Below, piece after piece: positions 25,169-34,037 of a stretch of 36,918 nt of DNA. Below the pieces are notes generated by a model that was not told where the DNA came from, did no database searches, and saw only the letters and a list, made by a program, of their open reading frames with translations. The DNA is taken from the NCBI GenBank assembly GCA_934489915.1, contig CAKSSZ010000001.1:1-36918 (forward strand). The letters are read 5' to 3'. The position numbers were made by a program, and so were the translations under genes. How positions within the stretch are numbered: the stretch's first letter is position 1; the number at the start of each line of letters is the position of its first letter. Source of the DNA: an uncultured Clostridia bacterium (GTDB taxonomy: Bacteria; Bacillota; Clostridia; HGM11514).

Positions 25169-26082
25169 AACGGCACCTCCAGCAGCTTCAAAATCAAGGC
25201 TTTTCGTATCATCTTCCCGTTCAGCACCTGCTTAAAGTAGCAGGCGCGGGGATCGGCGTCTACCTCGCACGCAATTTCATTCACACGGGGCAGGGGGTGC
25301 AAAACAGACAAATCCGCCCGCCCTTGCTTCATTTTTTCCGCCGTTAAAATATAGCTGTCTTTTAACCGAATATAATCCGCTTCATTAAAAAACCGTTCCC
25401 GCTGCACCCGGGTCATGTACAAAATGTCCAGCTCCGGCATGGCGTCCTCCAGACAATCGGTTTCCCGAAAAGAAATCCCGCCCCGTTCCAGTACATCCTG
25501 ACGAAGGTAATCGGGGATTTTCAGCTCCGGCGGCGAGATAAACACAAACTGCACTTTTTCATATCGGCACATGGCCTGTACCAAAGAATGCACCGTCCTG
25601 CCGAATTTCAAATCGCCACACAGCCCTACCGTCAAATGATCCAGCCGTCCCTTTTCCCGCTGAATCGTCAAAAGATCCGCCAGGGTTTGAGTTGGGTGAT
25701 TATGCCCGCCGTCGCCTGCGTTAATCATCGGCACCGGGGAGTGAAAGGACGCCGCCAAGGGCGCTCCCTCCTTTGGGTGGCGCATGGCAATAATATCCGC
25801 ATAGCACCCTACCACTCTTACTGTGTCCGCCACACTTTCTCCCTTAGAGGCGGAGCTGCTGGTCGCCTCGGAAAATCCCAGCACCTGTCCGCCCAGTTCA
25901 TACATCGCCGCCTCAAAACTTAAACGGGTGCGGGTGGACGGTTCATAAAACAAAGTCGCAAGCTTTTTTCCACGGCATGCGTCGCTGTATGCCTCCGGCC
26001 GGGCAATGATATCCTGCGCTCTTGCAATAAGCCCGTCAATTTCCTCCGGCGTGAGATTTAAAATATCAATTAAATGTCTCAT
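25159..26082 (-). CDS. pyrB: Aspartate carbamoyltransferase catalytic subunit
   Basis: 307 residues. Joins carbamoyl phosphate and aspartate. The carbamoyl-phosphate loop FYEPSTRTRLSFE (about 46-58) and ATSSSASKGES are intact, as are HPTQTLADLL and the HPLPRVNEI aspartate-site loop. GGAGG lies eight bases before the ATG; the start overlaps the pyrE stop (ATGA). Confidence 0.97.
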   Translation of the reverse strand: MRHLIDILNLTPEEIDGLIARAQDIIARPEAYSDACRGKKLATLFYEPSTRTRLSFEAAMYELGGQVLGFSEATSSSASKGESVADTVRVVGCYADIIAMRHPKEGAPLAASFHSPVPMINAGDGGHNHPTQTLADLLTIQREKGRLDHLTVGLCGDLKFGRTVHSLVQAMCRYEKVQFVFISPPELKIPDYLRQDVLERGGISFRETDCLEDAMPELDILYMTRVQRERFFNEADYIRLKDSYILTAEKMKQGRADLSVLHPLPRVNEIACEVDADPRACYFKQVLNGKMIRKALILKLLEVPLCK

Positions 26083-26723
26083 TTATTTTCCTCCATCCAG
26101 CTTTCGTCGGAAGGATTGTCCCGAAACGCCAGCAGACGGGAAACCGCCTCTTTCGGAATTCTGCCGGACTGAGCAGCCATTTCTACCACGGTATCAAAAT
26201 TGGTCAGGCTGATATTCTTCACCTGCGCCGCCGCCAAACGTTCCAGCCCCTTTTTCATCCCGTAGGTAAAGATGCTGACAATTCCCAGCACCTCCGCTTC
26301 TGCCTCCCGCAGTGCCTCAACCACTTCAATCACGCTGCCGCCGGTGGAAATCAAATCCTCCACCACCACTACTTTTTGTCCCGGGAGCAGCTTGCCTTCA
26401 ATCCGGTTCCCACGTCCGTGATCCTTTTGACCGGAGCGAACATACCCCATCGGCAAATCCAACAAGTGGGCAGTAATAGCCGCATGGGCAATTCCGGCGG
26501 TGCTGGTTCCCATCAGCACCTGACAGTCCGGATAAGCCGAACGAACCGTTTCCGCCAACGCCTGCTCTACATGTCCCCGCACCTGGGGGGCAGTCAGTGT
26601 CAGGCGGTTATCGCAGTAAATCGGGCTTTTGATTCCGCTTGCCCAGGTAAAGGGCTGATCCGGCCGCAAAAAAACCGCTCCGATCGAAAGTAAATCCTTG
26701 GCTATTTCCTGTGCAACGCTCAT
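26079..26723 (-). CDS. pyrE: Orotate phosphoribosyltransferase
   Basis: 214 residues. Converts orotate and PRPP to OMP. The PRPP motif VVVVEDLISTGGSV is clear, along with FTWASGIKSPIYCDNR at the orotate side. The ATG at 26723, eight bases after AAGGAGG, gives MSVAQEIAKDLL; 12 more open codons upstream belong to the end of pyrF. Overlaps pyrF by ATGA. Confidence 0.97.
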   Translation of the reverse strand: MSVAQEIAKDLLSIGAVFLRPDQPFTWASGIKSPIYCDNRLTLTAPQVRGHVEQALAETVRSAYPDCQVLMGTSTAGIAHAAITAHLLDLPMGYVRSGQKDHGRGNRIEGKLLPGQKVVVVEDLISTGGSVIEVVEALREAEAEVLGIVSIFTYGMKKGLERLAAAQVKNISLTNFDTVVEMAAQSGRIPKEAVSRLLAFRDNPSDESWMEENK

Positions 26724-27433
26724 TCTTGTACTCCTCCTTCTAAAAATTCCCGGCAGCACCGGTCATACGCAGCTTTCGGGTCGGCAGCCGCAGTAATCGG
26801 ACGACCCACAACAATATAATCAGAACCCAGCGCTCTGGCCTGTGCCGGCGTAGTCACCCGCACCTGATCCCCTACGGCGCCGTCCGCAAAGCGAACGCCC
26901 GGCGTTACGGTGCAAAATCCGCTGCCGCACACTTCCTTCACCTTGCCTGCTTCCAAGGGGGAGCAAACAACGCCGTCCAAGCCGGACTCCTGCGCATTTT
27001 TTGCATAGTGCATCACCACACGGTCAATCGGCTGAGGAATCAGCAGTTCCCGTTCCATTAACTCCTGACTGGTGGAGGTCAGCTGGGTTACGCCGATCAA
27101 CAGCGGTCTGGATCCGTCCTCCCGGGTCAAGCCCTCCAGCGCCGCCTGCATCATAACGGATCCCCCTCCGGCATGGAGATTGCACATATCCACCTGCAAG
27201 CGGGACAGCACACGCATGGTCTTTTTCACTGTGTTGGGAATGTCATGCAGCTTTAAGTCCAAAAAGATCGGGTGCCCTCTCTTTTTGATTTCCCGCACAA
27301 TGTCCGGCCCCTCCGCATAATACAGCTCCATTCCGATTTTCAAGTACGGCTTTTTTTCCGGAAACAGCTCCAGAAAATCCAGCACCTCCTGTCTGCTTCC
27401 AAAATCACATGCAATAATCACATCCTGACTCAT
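26720..27433 (-). CDS. pyrF: Orotidine-5'-phosphate decarboxylase
   Basis: 237 residues. Decarboxylates OMP to UMP. The catalytic stretch FLDLKLHDIPNTV (Asp-x-Lys-x2-Asp) is present, with the phosphate site VTPGVRF near residue 180 and VVGRPIT at the end. ATG at 27433 follows AGGAGG; the open frame extends 28 codons into pyrD. Overlaps the pyrD stop by ATGA. Confidence 0.97.
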   Translation of the reverse strand: MSQDVIIACDFGSRQEVLDFLELFPEKKPYLKIGMELYYAEGPDIVREIKKRGHPIFLDLKLHDIPNTVKKTMRVLSRLQVDMCNLHAGGGSVMMQAALEGLTREDGSRPLLIGVTQLTSTSQELMERELLIPQPIDRVVMHYAKNAQESGLDGVVCSPLEAGKVKEVCGSGFCTVTPGVRFADGAVGDQVRVTTPAQARALGSDYIVVGRPITAAADPKAAYDRCCREFLEGGVQE

Positions 27434-28338
27434 TTCGCTCCTCCTATCACTTCTTCTAACGATGAAATTCCATATCGCTCCATCACACAGGGCAATTGCG
27501 CTACAATATCCCGGCACAAATAAGGGTCAGCCAGCTGCGCTGCGCCGATCTCTACCGCCGTTGCGCCGGCAAGCATCATTTCCAGCACATCCTCCGCCGT
27601 TGACACGCCGCCCATGCCCACCACCGGGACGGACACCGCCTGCGCCACCTGATAAACCATCCGCACCGCCACAGGAAAGATGGCAGGGCCTGAAAACCCG
27701 CCCATAACATTAGCAAGCACCGGCCGCTTTCGTTTTAAATCAATCCGCATTCCAAGCATGGTATTAATCAGGCTGATGCCGTCTGCACCGGCCGCTTCTA
27801 CCGCCCGGGCGATTGCCACAATATCGGTAACGTTGGGCGTCAGCTTTACTAAGATTGGCTTGGCGGTCACCTGTTTCACTGCCCGGGTCACCTCTGCCGC
27901 CGCTGCCGGATCGGTTCCAAAACTCATTCCTCCGTGGCGCACATTGGGGCAGCTGATGTTCACTTCAATCCAGCCAACCTGCGGCTCCCGATCAATCTTT
28001 TCGCAGCATTCCTGATATTCTTCAATGGAAAAGCCGCTGATGTTTGCCATAACCGGCTTGTGAAAACATTCCTTCAGCCGAGGCAGCTCTCGGGAAATCA
28101 CCTGATCAATCCCCGGATTTTGCAGCCCGACTGCATTTAGCATTCCTGCAGTACACTCTGCAATCCGAGGGGTTGGATTCCCAAACCTCGGCTCTCGGGT
28201 GGTTCCCTTAAAAGAGAAGGTCCCCAGACAATTAATATCATACAGCTCAGCAAACTCATAGCCGTACCCAAAGGTACCGGAAGCGGGAATCACCGGATTA
28301 TCCAGCCGTATTCCGCATAGCGTTACTTCTGTTCCCAT
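27430..28338 (-). CDS. pyrD: Dihydroorotate dehydrogenase, class 1B catalytic subunit
   Basis: 302 residues, FMN-binding TIM barrel. Catalytic Cys130 in EVNISCPNVRHGGMSFG marks the class 1 enzyme, and the neighbouring pyrK shows it is the NAD-dependent 1B form. AAGGAGG precedes the ATG at 28338; the open frame runs 13 codons further into pyrK. It overlaps pyrK by 16 bases. Confidence 0.97.
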   Translation of the reverse strand: MGTEVTLCGIRLDNPVIPASGTFGYGYEFAELYDINCLGTFSFKGTTREPRFGNPTPRIAECTAGMLNAVGLQNPGIDQVISRELPRLKECFHKPVMANISGFSIEEYQECCEKIDREPQVGWIEVNISCPNVRHGGMSFGTDPAAAAEVTRAVKQVTAKPILVKLTPNVTDIVAIARAVEAAGADGISLINTMLGMRIDLKRKRPVLANVMGGFSGPAIFPVAVRMVYQVAQAVSVPVVGMGGVSTAEDVLEMMLAGATAVEIGAAQLADPYLCRDIVAQLPCVMERYGISSLEEVIGGAK

Positions 28339-29060
28339 AGAATTTCCTCCTTCCGAAACACCGGCCCCTCCTTGCAAATGCGCCGGGCGCCGTCCTTTGT
28401 TTTACAGCTGCACCCCATACAGGCACCGAAGCCGCAGCCCATCCGTTCCTCCAGACTAAACTGCCCGCTGCACGGGGTAACGTCCGAAACCGCCCGCAGC
28501 ATAGGGTAAGGCCCGCAAGCGTAGCAATAGGTCACCCCGCAAAAGGACGCATCCGTCACCCGCCCGGCAGCGCCGTACGAACCGTCCTCGGTAAATATCT
28601 CTACCGTCACTCCCAGATTTTGAAACTCCGCTTCATAAAACACATCCTCCCGGGAAGCAAATCCCAGCACTGCCCGCACCTGCTTTCCTTGGGCGGTCAG
28701 CTCCTTTGCCAATCGGTATAACGGGGGCACACCGACTCCGCCGCCAACCAATACCGGCCGTTCTCCGCTTTCCGTCAGAGAAAATCCGTTTCCCAGGCCG
28801 ATTAAGCAATCCAGCCGTTCCCCGGTGCGCATGGCCGCCATCTGCGCCGTTCCGGCTCCCACCACTTTATAAATCAGAACCAGCCCTTCCGGACTGTAAT
28901 CGCAAATGGAAATGGGTCTGCGCAAAAACCGCCCCTCCAGCTTCAAATTAACAAATTGCCCCGGCGCAGTAACGGCAGAGGAATCACCCTTCAAGGTCAT
29001 CCGCATAACATCCCGTGCAATTTGCTCCTGGCTTTCTACCGTAAACCAACCCTGTTTCAT
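28323..29060 (-). CDS. pyrK: Dihydroorotate dehydrogenase electron transfer subunit
   Basis: 245 residues. FAD and [2Fe-2S] subunit that passes electrons from dihydroorotate, via PyrD, to NAD. FAD contact RRPISICD (about 47-54), NAD-site VLVGGGVGVPPLYRLAKEL, and the cluster ligands Cys209, Cys214, Cys217 and Cys229 in CGFGACMGC and ICKEGP. AGGAGG precedes the ATG, and the start shares one base with the pyrC stop (TGATG). Confidence 0.96.
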   Translation of the reverse strand: MKQGWFTVESQEQIARDVMRMTLKGDSSAVTAPGQFVNLKLEGRFLRRPISICDYSPEGLVLIYKVVGAGTAQMAAMRTGERLDCLIGLGNGFSLTESGERPVLVGGGVGVPPLYRLAKELTAQGKQVRAVLGFASREDVFYEAEFQNLGVTVEIFTEDGSYGAAGRVTDASFCGVTYCYACGPYPMLRAVSDVTPCSGQFSLEERMGCGFGACMGCSCKTKDGARRICKEGPVFRKEEILWEQK

Positions 29061-30322
29061 CAATTCGCCTCCTGCCATACGATTTTTCCGTCACACACTG
29101 TCATTTTGCAAATGCCAAAGCACTCCATCCCTTCAAAAGGGGTGCTTTTTCCCTTGGATACAAACGATTCCCCGGTCACAGTGCAGCTTTTTGTCAAATC
29201 AAACACCGTGAAATTTGCCGGCTCTCCGATCTGCAGCTGCGTCCCGATTCCAAACCGGGTTCGGGGATTTTCGTGAAACAAATCCACCAGCTGCTCCAGG
29301 GACAAAACCCCCTTCCGCACCAGGTGAGTATACAGCATTCCAAATCCGGTTTCCAATCCGGAAACACCCATCAGACTCCCTGCTAATCCTTTGCTTTTCT
29401 CCTCTTTGGCATGGGGAGCATGGTCGGTAGCAATCATGAAAACGGTTCCGTCCAAAATTCCTTCCAGCAGCGCCTCCTGATCCTCCTTGCTGCGAATGGG
29501 CGGGTTCATTTTAAACCGGCCGTCCTCCTGCAGCTGAGAATCGTCCAAAATCAGGTAATGGGGTGCTGTTTCACAGGTCACATCCACCCCTTCCGCCTTC
29601 GCCTGACGGATCAGCGCAACGCTTTCTTTTGCGGATACATGGCACACATGATACCGGCATCCCGTTTCCTTTGCCAGCCGCAGATCCCGTTTGATCGGCC
29701 CCCACTCGCTCTCGGAGCAAATACCTTTATGCCCCATCTGTGCGGCATAAGCGCCCCGGTGAATGTAGCCGCCATGGAGGAGGGCATTGTCCTCACAGTG
29801 AGCGGCAATGATTTTCCCCAGTTTTTTGGCTTGCTCCATAGCGGATCGCATCAAAGATTCTGACTGAACCCCCCGCCCGTCATCGGAAAACGCAATCACA
29901 TCCGGCGCCATCTCTTCCATCTCGGATAACTGTTCCCCCCGCTCCCCGACAGTCAGCGCACCGTAAGGGTACACGTGCACCTGAGCGCCTGCCCGAATGG
30001 CGGCAAGCTCCTGCTCCAAATGCTCCCGACAATCCGGCACGGGAGATAAATTGGGCATCGCACATACATGGGTCACCCCGCCCCGGGCGGCAGCAGCGGT
30101 TCCGCTCAAAATTGTTTCTTTATACAAAAAACCCGGTTCTCGAAGATGCACATGAACATCAACAAAACCGGGAAATAAAAAACAATTTGGAAAAGAAAAT
30201 ACTGTTGCCGTGTCAGGAAAAGAAGAAGCAATACCGGAAATCCGTCCGTTCCGAATCAGCAAATCCGCTTTTTGAAACCGTCGGTCACTGTAGATCGTTG
30301 TTCCTGATATTACAAACTCCAT
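29060..30322 (-). CDS. pyrC: Dihydroorotase
   Basis: 420 residues, class I (long) type. Zinc-dependent ring closure of carbamoyl aspartate. Metal ligands begin at His57 and His59 in DVHVHLREPG; AHCEDNALL, CHVSAKES and IATDHAPHAKEEK carry the others. GGAGG stands before the ATG. First gene of the pyr operon; the carAB and pyrR genes found in Bacillus pyr operons are not in the window. Confidence 0.97.
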   Translation of the reverse strand: MEFVISGTTIYSDRRFQKADLLIRNGRISGIASSFPDTATVFSFPNCFLFPGFVDVHVHLREPGFLYKETILSGTAAAARGGVTHVCAMPNLSPVPDCREHLEQELAAIRAGAQVHVYPYGALTVGERGEQLSEMEEMAPDVIAFSDDGRGVQSESLMRSAMEQAKKLGKIIAAHCEDNALLHGGYIHRGAYAAQMGHKGICSESEWGPIKRDLRLAKETGCRYHVCHVSAKESVALIRQAKAEGVDVTCETAPHYLILDDSQLQEDGRFKMNPPIRSKEDQEALLEGILDGTVFMIATDHAPHAKEEKSKGLAGSLMGVSGLETGFGMLYTHLVRKGVLSLEQLVDLFHENPRTRFGIGTQLQIGEPANFTVFDLTKSCTVTGESFVSKGKSTPFEGMECFGICKMTVCDGKIVWQEAN

Positions 30323-30354
30323 TTCCCTTGCCTCCGTTTCTCTGGGTTGAAAAA

Positions 30355-30383
30355 ATTATAGCACAATTTGAGGCAAAAGTCAA
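30355..30383 (-). promoter_or_regulatory. Promoter of the pyr operon
   Basis: Minus strand: -35 TTGACT (30378-30383), 17-base spacer, -10 TATAAT (30355-30360) with extended TGC. The leader to the pyrC ATG is only about 26 bases, with no PyrR-type attenuator. Confidence 0.87.
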
Positions 30384-30391
30384 GTGTTCTT

Positions 30392-31297
30392 TCATTCTTT
30401 TTTTCTATTTTTCCCCGGCAGCTGCACCAGTATAATCGCAGCAAACATCAAAATGCACCCAAGCCCCTCCCGCAAAGAGGGGATTTCCCGTAAAATCACA
30501 GCGCCTGCCAAGGCGGCAAATACCGATTCCAGGCTCATAATCAGGGAGGCAACCGCAGGCTTGGTATCCTTCTGCCCGATAATCTGTAAGGTGTACCCCA
30601 CACCGCAGGACAGGGCACCCGCATACACAATGGTAGGCCAAGCGGAAAGCAAATCGTTCACTCCCGGTCTTTCCCAGATCACCATACCGATTCCCGCCAC
30701 CAGGGCAGAAACCAGAAATTGCAGGCACGCCAGCTTTACTCCGTCTACCTGCGGGGTAAAGTGATCCACCGCCAGAATATGCAGCGCAAACACAAGCGCA
30801 CATAATGCCATCAATCCGTCCCCGACGGAGAGGGCGTCCGCATTGCCCACACATAATAAATACAGCCCGATTGCCGCCAGCACAATGCAGCCCCACAGCT
30901 TCCCCGGGATCCTTTGCCCAAACAGCCGTCCCAGCAAGGGAACAATTAAAATATACATGGCAGTAATAAAACCGGCTTTCCCGGCAGTGGTATAGGCAAT
31001 GCCCGCCTGCTGCAGACAGGACGCAACACACAAAATCACACCGCAAACCACTCCCCCAAGAATCAGAGTCTTTTGCTCTTGAGGAGAGGCCTTCCTCCCG
31101 GTTCCCTGCTGTCCCTTTTTCCGGTCAAATACAAAAATGACCGGGAGCAATACCATCCCCCCGATCAGGGAACGCACGGACTGAAAGGTAAAGGGGCCGA
31201 TTTTATCCGCCCCGACGCTTTGCGCCACAAACGCGCACCCCCAGATCACTGCCGTCAGCAACAGCAGCAAATTCCCTCTTAATTCTTTTGATTTCAT
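30392..31297 (-). CDS. EamA-family (DMT superfamily) transporter
   Basis: 301 residues with about ten membrane helices, arranged as two EamA repeats (about 5-140 and 155-290). The N-terminal LLLLLTAVIWGCAFVAQ and the C-terminal LIMSLESVFAALAGAVIL are typical. Usually a metabolite exporter; the substrate cannot be inferred. ATG at 31297 is preceded by AAAGGGG. It is read from its own promoter, and no clear terminator separates it from the pyr operon. Confidence 0.9.
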   Translation of the reverse strand: MKSKELRGNLLLLLTAVIWGCAFVAQSVGADKIGPFTFQSVRSLIGGMVLLPVIFVFDRKKGQQGTGRKASPQEQKTLILGGVVCGVILCVASCLQQAGIAYTTAGKAGFITAMYILIVPLLGRLFGQRIPGKLWGCIVLAAIGLYLLCVGNADALSVGDGLMALCALVFALHILAVDHFTPQVDGVKLACLQFLVSALVAGIGMVIWERPGVNDLLSAWPTIVYAGALSCGVGYTLQIIGQKDTKPAVASLIMSLESVFAALAGAVILREIPSLREGLGCILMFAAIILVQLPGKNRKKE

Positions 31298-31331
31298 CCT
31301 TTTTGTCCCCTTTCCGTCATACATTTTTCCT

Positions 31332-31360
31332 ATTATAGCACAGATCCGGAAAAAAAACAA
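31332..31360 (-). promoter_or_regulatory. Promoter of the EamA-family gene
   Basis: Minus strand: -35 TTGTTT (31355-31360), 17-base spacer, -10 TATAAT (31332-31337) with extended TGC. The -35 lies within a near-palindrome with CCGG ends (31346-31372). Confidence 0.78.
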
Positions 31361-31372
31361 GTTTTTTGCCGG
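31346..31372. repeat. Near-palindrome between divergent promoters
   Basis: CCGG, an A-rich half ending in C, two bases, then a G plus T-rich half and CCGG. It overlaps the -35 of the leftward promoter and ends nine bases before the -35 of the rightward one. A shared operator is possible; A/T tracts of this sort also arise by chance. Confidence 0.4.
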
Positions 31373-31380
31373 AATAATCC

Positions 31381-31409
31381 TTGCAAAACTGAAAAAAGAA
31401 TGATATAAT
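31381..31409 (+). promoter_or_regulatory. Promoter of the AEC transporter/acyl-CoA synthetase operon
   Basis: Plus strand: -35 TTGCAA (31381-31386), 17-base spacer, -10 TATAAT (31404-31409) with extended TGA. Start expected near 31416. Confidence 0.85.
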
Positions 31410-31444
31410 GAAGGTTATGATGAATGAGGACGGAGTGTAGCATT

Positions 31445-32365
31445 ATGGAGATCGCATGGACGGTGGCACAGCAGGTCATGGTCATTTTTCTGCTCATTAT
31501 GGTGGGCTTGGTCATGACCAAAAAGAATTTTTTAACCCAGACGGGGATCAATCAAATTACTTCTTTATTGTTATCAGTGGTAACGCCCTGCGTCCTGATT
31601 GACGCATACCAAAAGGATTTTGAACCCCATTTGGCATGGCAGCTGTGCACGGCGGCAATCTTTACCGTGCTTTTACATGTGATATCCATTCTTTTCTGCC
31701 ATTTTATTTTTCGGCGCGAGCCAACCAACCGATACCGGATCAATATTTTCTGTGCCATTTATTCCAACTGCGGATTTATGGCAATCCCCCTGCTTTCCGC
31801 CACATTGGGAGCGGACGGGGTATTTTACGGCTCCGCTTATCTGGCGGTCTTTACCGTGTTTTACTGGATTCACGGCGTATATGTTTACACCGGCGGGGAT
31901 CGGTCGGCAATGTCTTTGAAAAACGCTTTGTTCAATCCCGGCGTAATCGGAACCCTGATCAGCCTGATCCTGTTTCTCGGTCAGCTGCGGCTGCCCAAGG
32001 TGGTGGGGGATTCCATCGGTTATCTGGCAGGACTTAACACGCCCCTTGCCATGATTGTGCTGGGGTCGTACCTATCCAAGCTGAATTGGAAAAAGGCACT
32101 GGGCAACCGCTCCATGTATTTTGTGTGCTTTCTGCGGCTGCTGCTGATTCCGCTGCTTGCCATGGCGCTTGCACGGCTGCTCCGCTTAGACGAAACGGTA
32201 GCACAGGCGGTTATGATTTCGGCGGCTTGCCCGACGGCGGCGGTGGCCACGCTGTTTGCCACCCGCTTTCATTTGGACGCGGATTATTCCTCCGAGATCG
32301 TATCCGTTTCCACGCTACTTTCCATCCTTACCATACCGCTGATTATGATGTTATTCCATCTTTAA
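31445..32365 (+). CDS. AEC-family transporter (auxin efflux carrier/malate permease type)
   Basis: 306 residues, about ten membrane helices in two halves. AEC members move organic acids such as malate or other carboxylates. Recognised by the N-terminal QVMVIFLLIMVGLVMTKKNF, LLLSVVTPCVLIDAYQ, the YSNCGFMAIPLLSATLG cross-over region and the C-terminal ISAACPTAAVATLFATRF. ATG at 31445 has GGAG nine bases upstream; an ATG at 31424 lies too close to the transcription start and has no ribosome site. An acyl-CoA synthetase follows after 21 bases. Confidence 0.9.
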   Translation: MEIAWTVAQQVMVIFLLIMVGLVMTKKNFLTQTGINQITSLLLSVVTPCVLIDAYQKDFEPHLAWQLCTAAIFTVLLHVISILFCHFIFRREPTNRYRINIFCAIYSNCGFMAIPLLSATLGADGVFYGSAYLAVFTVFYWIHGVYVYTGGDRSAMSLKNALFNPGVIGTLISLILFLGQLRLPKVVGDSIGYLAGLNTPLAMIVLGSYLSKLNWKKALGNRSMYFVCFLRLLLIPLLAMALARLLRLDETVAQAVMISAACPTAAVATLFATRFHLDADYSSEIVSVSTLLSILTIPLIMMLFHL

Positions 32366-32386
32366 AATAAAAAGGGGTTTAAAAAA

Positions 32387-34021
32387 ATGCCAATTACAGA
32401 ATTTTTAGAAAACAACGCCAAGCTCTACGGAGAAGAAACCGCTCTGGTAGAAATCAATCCGGAGGTACGGGAGGTGCGCCGGGTTACCTGGAAGGAATAC
32501 GAGCTGATCGAACCGGGTCGGGGAGACGCTTACCGCCGGGAAATTACCTGGAGCGTGTTTGAAGAAAAAGCAAATCGCTGCGCCCATTTACTGTTGAGCC
32601 GGGGAATCAAAAAAGGACATAAGGTAGCCATTTTGTTAATGAATTGCTTAGAGTGGCTGCCCCTCTATTTCGGAATCTTAAAAACCGGCGCACTGGCAGT
32701 TCCGCTGAACTACCGGTATACCTCTGACGAAATCCAGTACTGCTTGGATCTGGCAGATGTAGATGCGCTCTTTTTCGGTCCGGAATTCATCGGCAGAATG
32801 GAGGAAATCTGCGACCGGATCCCCCGCGTAAAGCTTTTGTTTTATGTGGGTGACGCCTGCCCCTCCTTTGCGGAAAATTACCTGCACCTGGCAACCAATT
32901 TTTCCAGCATGAAGCCGGAGATTTCCATTCGGGACGAGGATGACGCCGCCATTTACTTTTCCTCCGGTACCACCGGCTTTCCCAAGGCAATTTTGCACCC
33001 CCATACCAGCCTGATGCAATCCTGCCGGATGGAACAAAAGCACCACGGGCAAACCCATGAGGATGTCTTTTTGTGCATTCCGCCCCTGTACCATACAGGA
33101 GCCAAAATGCACTGGTTCGGCAGCCTGATTTCCGGCGGAAGAGCAGTGCTGTTAAAGGGAGTTCGCCCCCAGACCATCATCGAAACCGTTGCCAACGAGC
33201 ATTGCTCCATTGTGTGGCTTTTAGTTCCTTGGGCACAGGATATTTTAGACGCCATTGACCGGGGGGAAATTGACATCAGCCGATATGACCTTTCCGCTTG
33301 GCGGCTGATGCATATCGGTGCGCAGCCGGTTCCCCCCAGCCTGATCAAGCGCTGGGAGGAGATTTTCCCCAACCATCAATATGACACCAACTACGGCCTC
33401 AGCGAATCCACAGGCCCGGGATGCGTCCACCTGGGCGTGGAAAACATTCATAAAATCGGCGCCATCGGCACTGCCGGCTATGGATGGAAAACGAAAATTA
33501 TTGACGAACAGGGCAACCCGGTTCCTCAGGGAGAAGTGGGCGAGCTGGCAGTTTTCGGCCCGGGCGTTATGAAGTGCTACTATAAAGATCCGGAGGCCAG
33601 CGCACAGGTGCTGCACGACGGATGGCTCTACACGGGCGACATGGCAAAAGAGGATGAAGACGGCTTTATCTATCTGGTAGACCGCAAAAAGGACGTTATC
33701 ATCAGCGGGGGTGAAAATTTATATCCGGTTCAGATTGAAGATTTTCTCCGGGCGCATCCGGCGGTAAAGGATGTGGCAGTGATCGGCCTGCCGGATCCCC
33801 GCTTAGGGGAAATTGCCGCAGCCATTGTGGAAATCAAGGAAGGGGAAAGCTGCACAGAAGACCGGCTGCAGGAATTCTGCAAGGGCTTGCCCCGCTATAA
33901 GCGCCCCCACAAGTTCATCTTTGCCCAGGTTCCCCGCAACCCCACCGGGAAAATTGAAAAACCGCTGCTGCGGAAAATCTATTGCGGAGAAAGCCTGGTA
34001 GAAAGCCAGATCAAAGGCTGA
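32387..34021 (+). CDS. AMP-forming acyl-CoA synthetase (class I adenylate-forming enzyme)
   Basis: 544 residues, complete. Activates a carboxylic acid with ATP and joins it to CoA. P-loop YFSSGTTGFPKA (about 190-201), NYGLSEST, YTGDMAKEDEDGFIYLVDRKKD hinge and the catalytic lysine Lys522 in NPTGKIEK are all seen. Near the N-terminus two similar strands (RRVTWKEYELIE and RREITWSVFEEKA, about 31-61) surround an acidic loop, more than usual at this place. The substrate is not clear; fatty, aromatic or bile acids are all possible. AAAGGGG is about nine bases before the ATG. Cotranscribed with the AEC transporter. Confidence 0.92.
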   Translation: MPITEFLENNAKLYGEETALVEINPEVREVRRVTWKEYELIEPGRGDAYRREITWSVFEEKANRCAHLLLSRGIKKGHKVAILLMNCLEWLPLYFGILKTGALAVPLNYRYTSDEIQYCLDLADVDALFFGPEFIGRMEEICDRIPRVKLLFYVGDACPSFAENYLHLATNFSSMKPEISIRDEDDAAIYFSSGTTGFPKAILHPHTSLMQSCRMEQKHHGQTHEDVFLCIPPLYHTGAKMHWFGSLISGGRAVLLKGVRPQTIIETVANEHCSIVWLLVPWAQDILDAIDRGEIDISRYDLSAWRLMHIGAQPVPPSLIKRWEEIFPNHQYDTNYGLSESTGPGCVHLGVENIHKIGAIGTAGYGWKTKIIDEQGNPVPQGEVGELAVFGPGVMKCYYKDPEASAQVLHDGWLYTGDMAKEDEDGFIYLVDRKKDVIISGGENLYPVQIEDFLRAHPAVKDVAVIGLPDPRLGEIAAAIVEIKEGESCTEDRLQEFCKGLPRYKRPHKFIFAQVPRNPTGKIEKPLLRKIYCGESLVESQIKG

Positions 34022-34023
34022 TT

Positions 34024-34029
34024 AGGAGG
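34024..34029 (+). promoter_or_regulatory. Ribosome site that decides the TTG start of the 870-residue gene
   Basis: Perfect AGGAGG eight bases before a TTG at 34038. The TTG is directly followed by a lysine-containing signal-peptide start, and there is no better start nearby. Confidence 0.85.
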
Positions 34030-34037
34030 AAACAAAT

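Noticed and set aside
30323..30354. PyrR attenuator or UMP-sensing leader before pyrC
   Set aside because: The leader is only about 26 bases and contains no hairpin.
30405..31046. 213-codon open frame within the EamA gene
   Set aside because: Shadow frame without membrane pattern or start signal.
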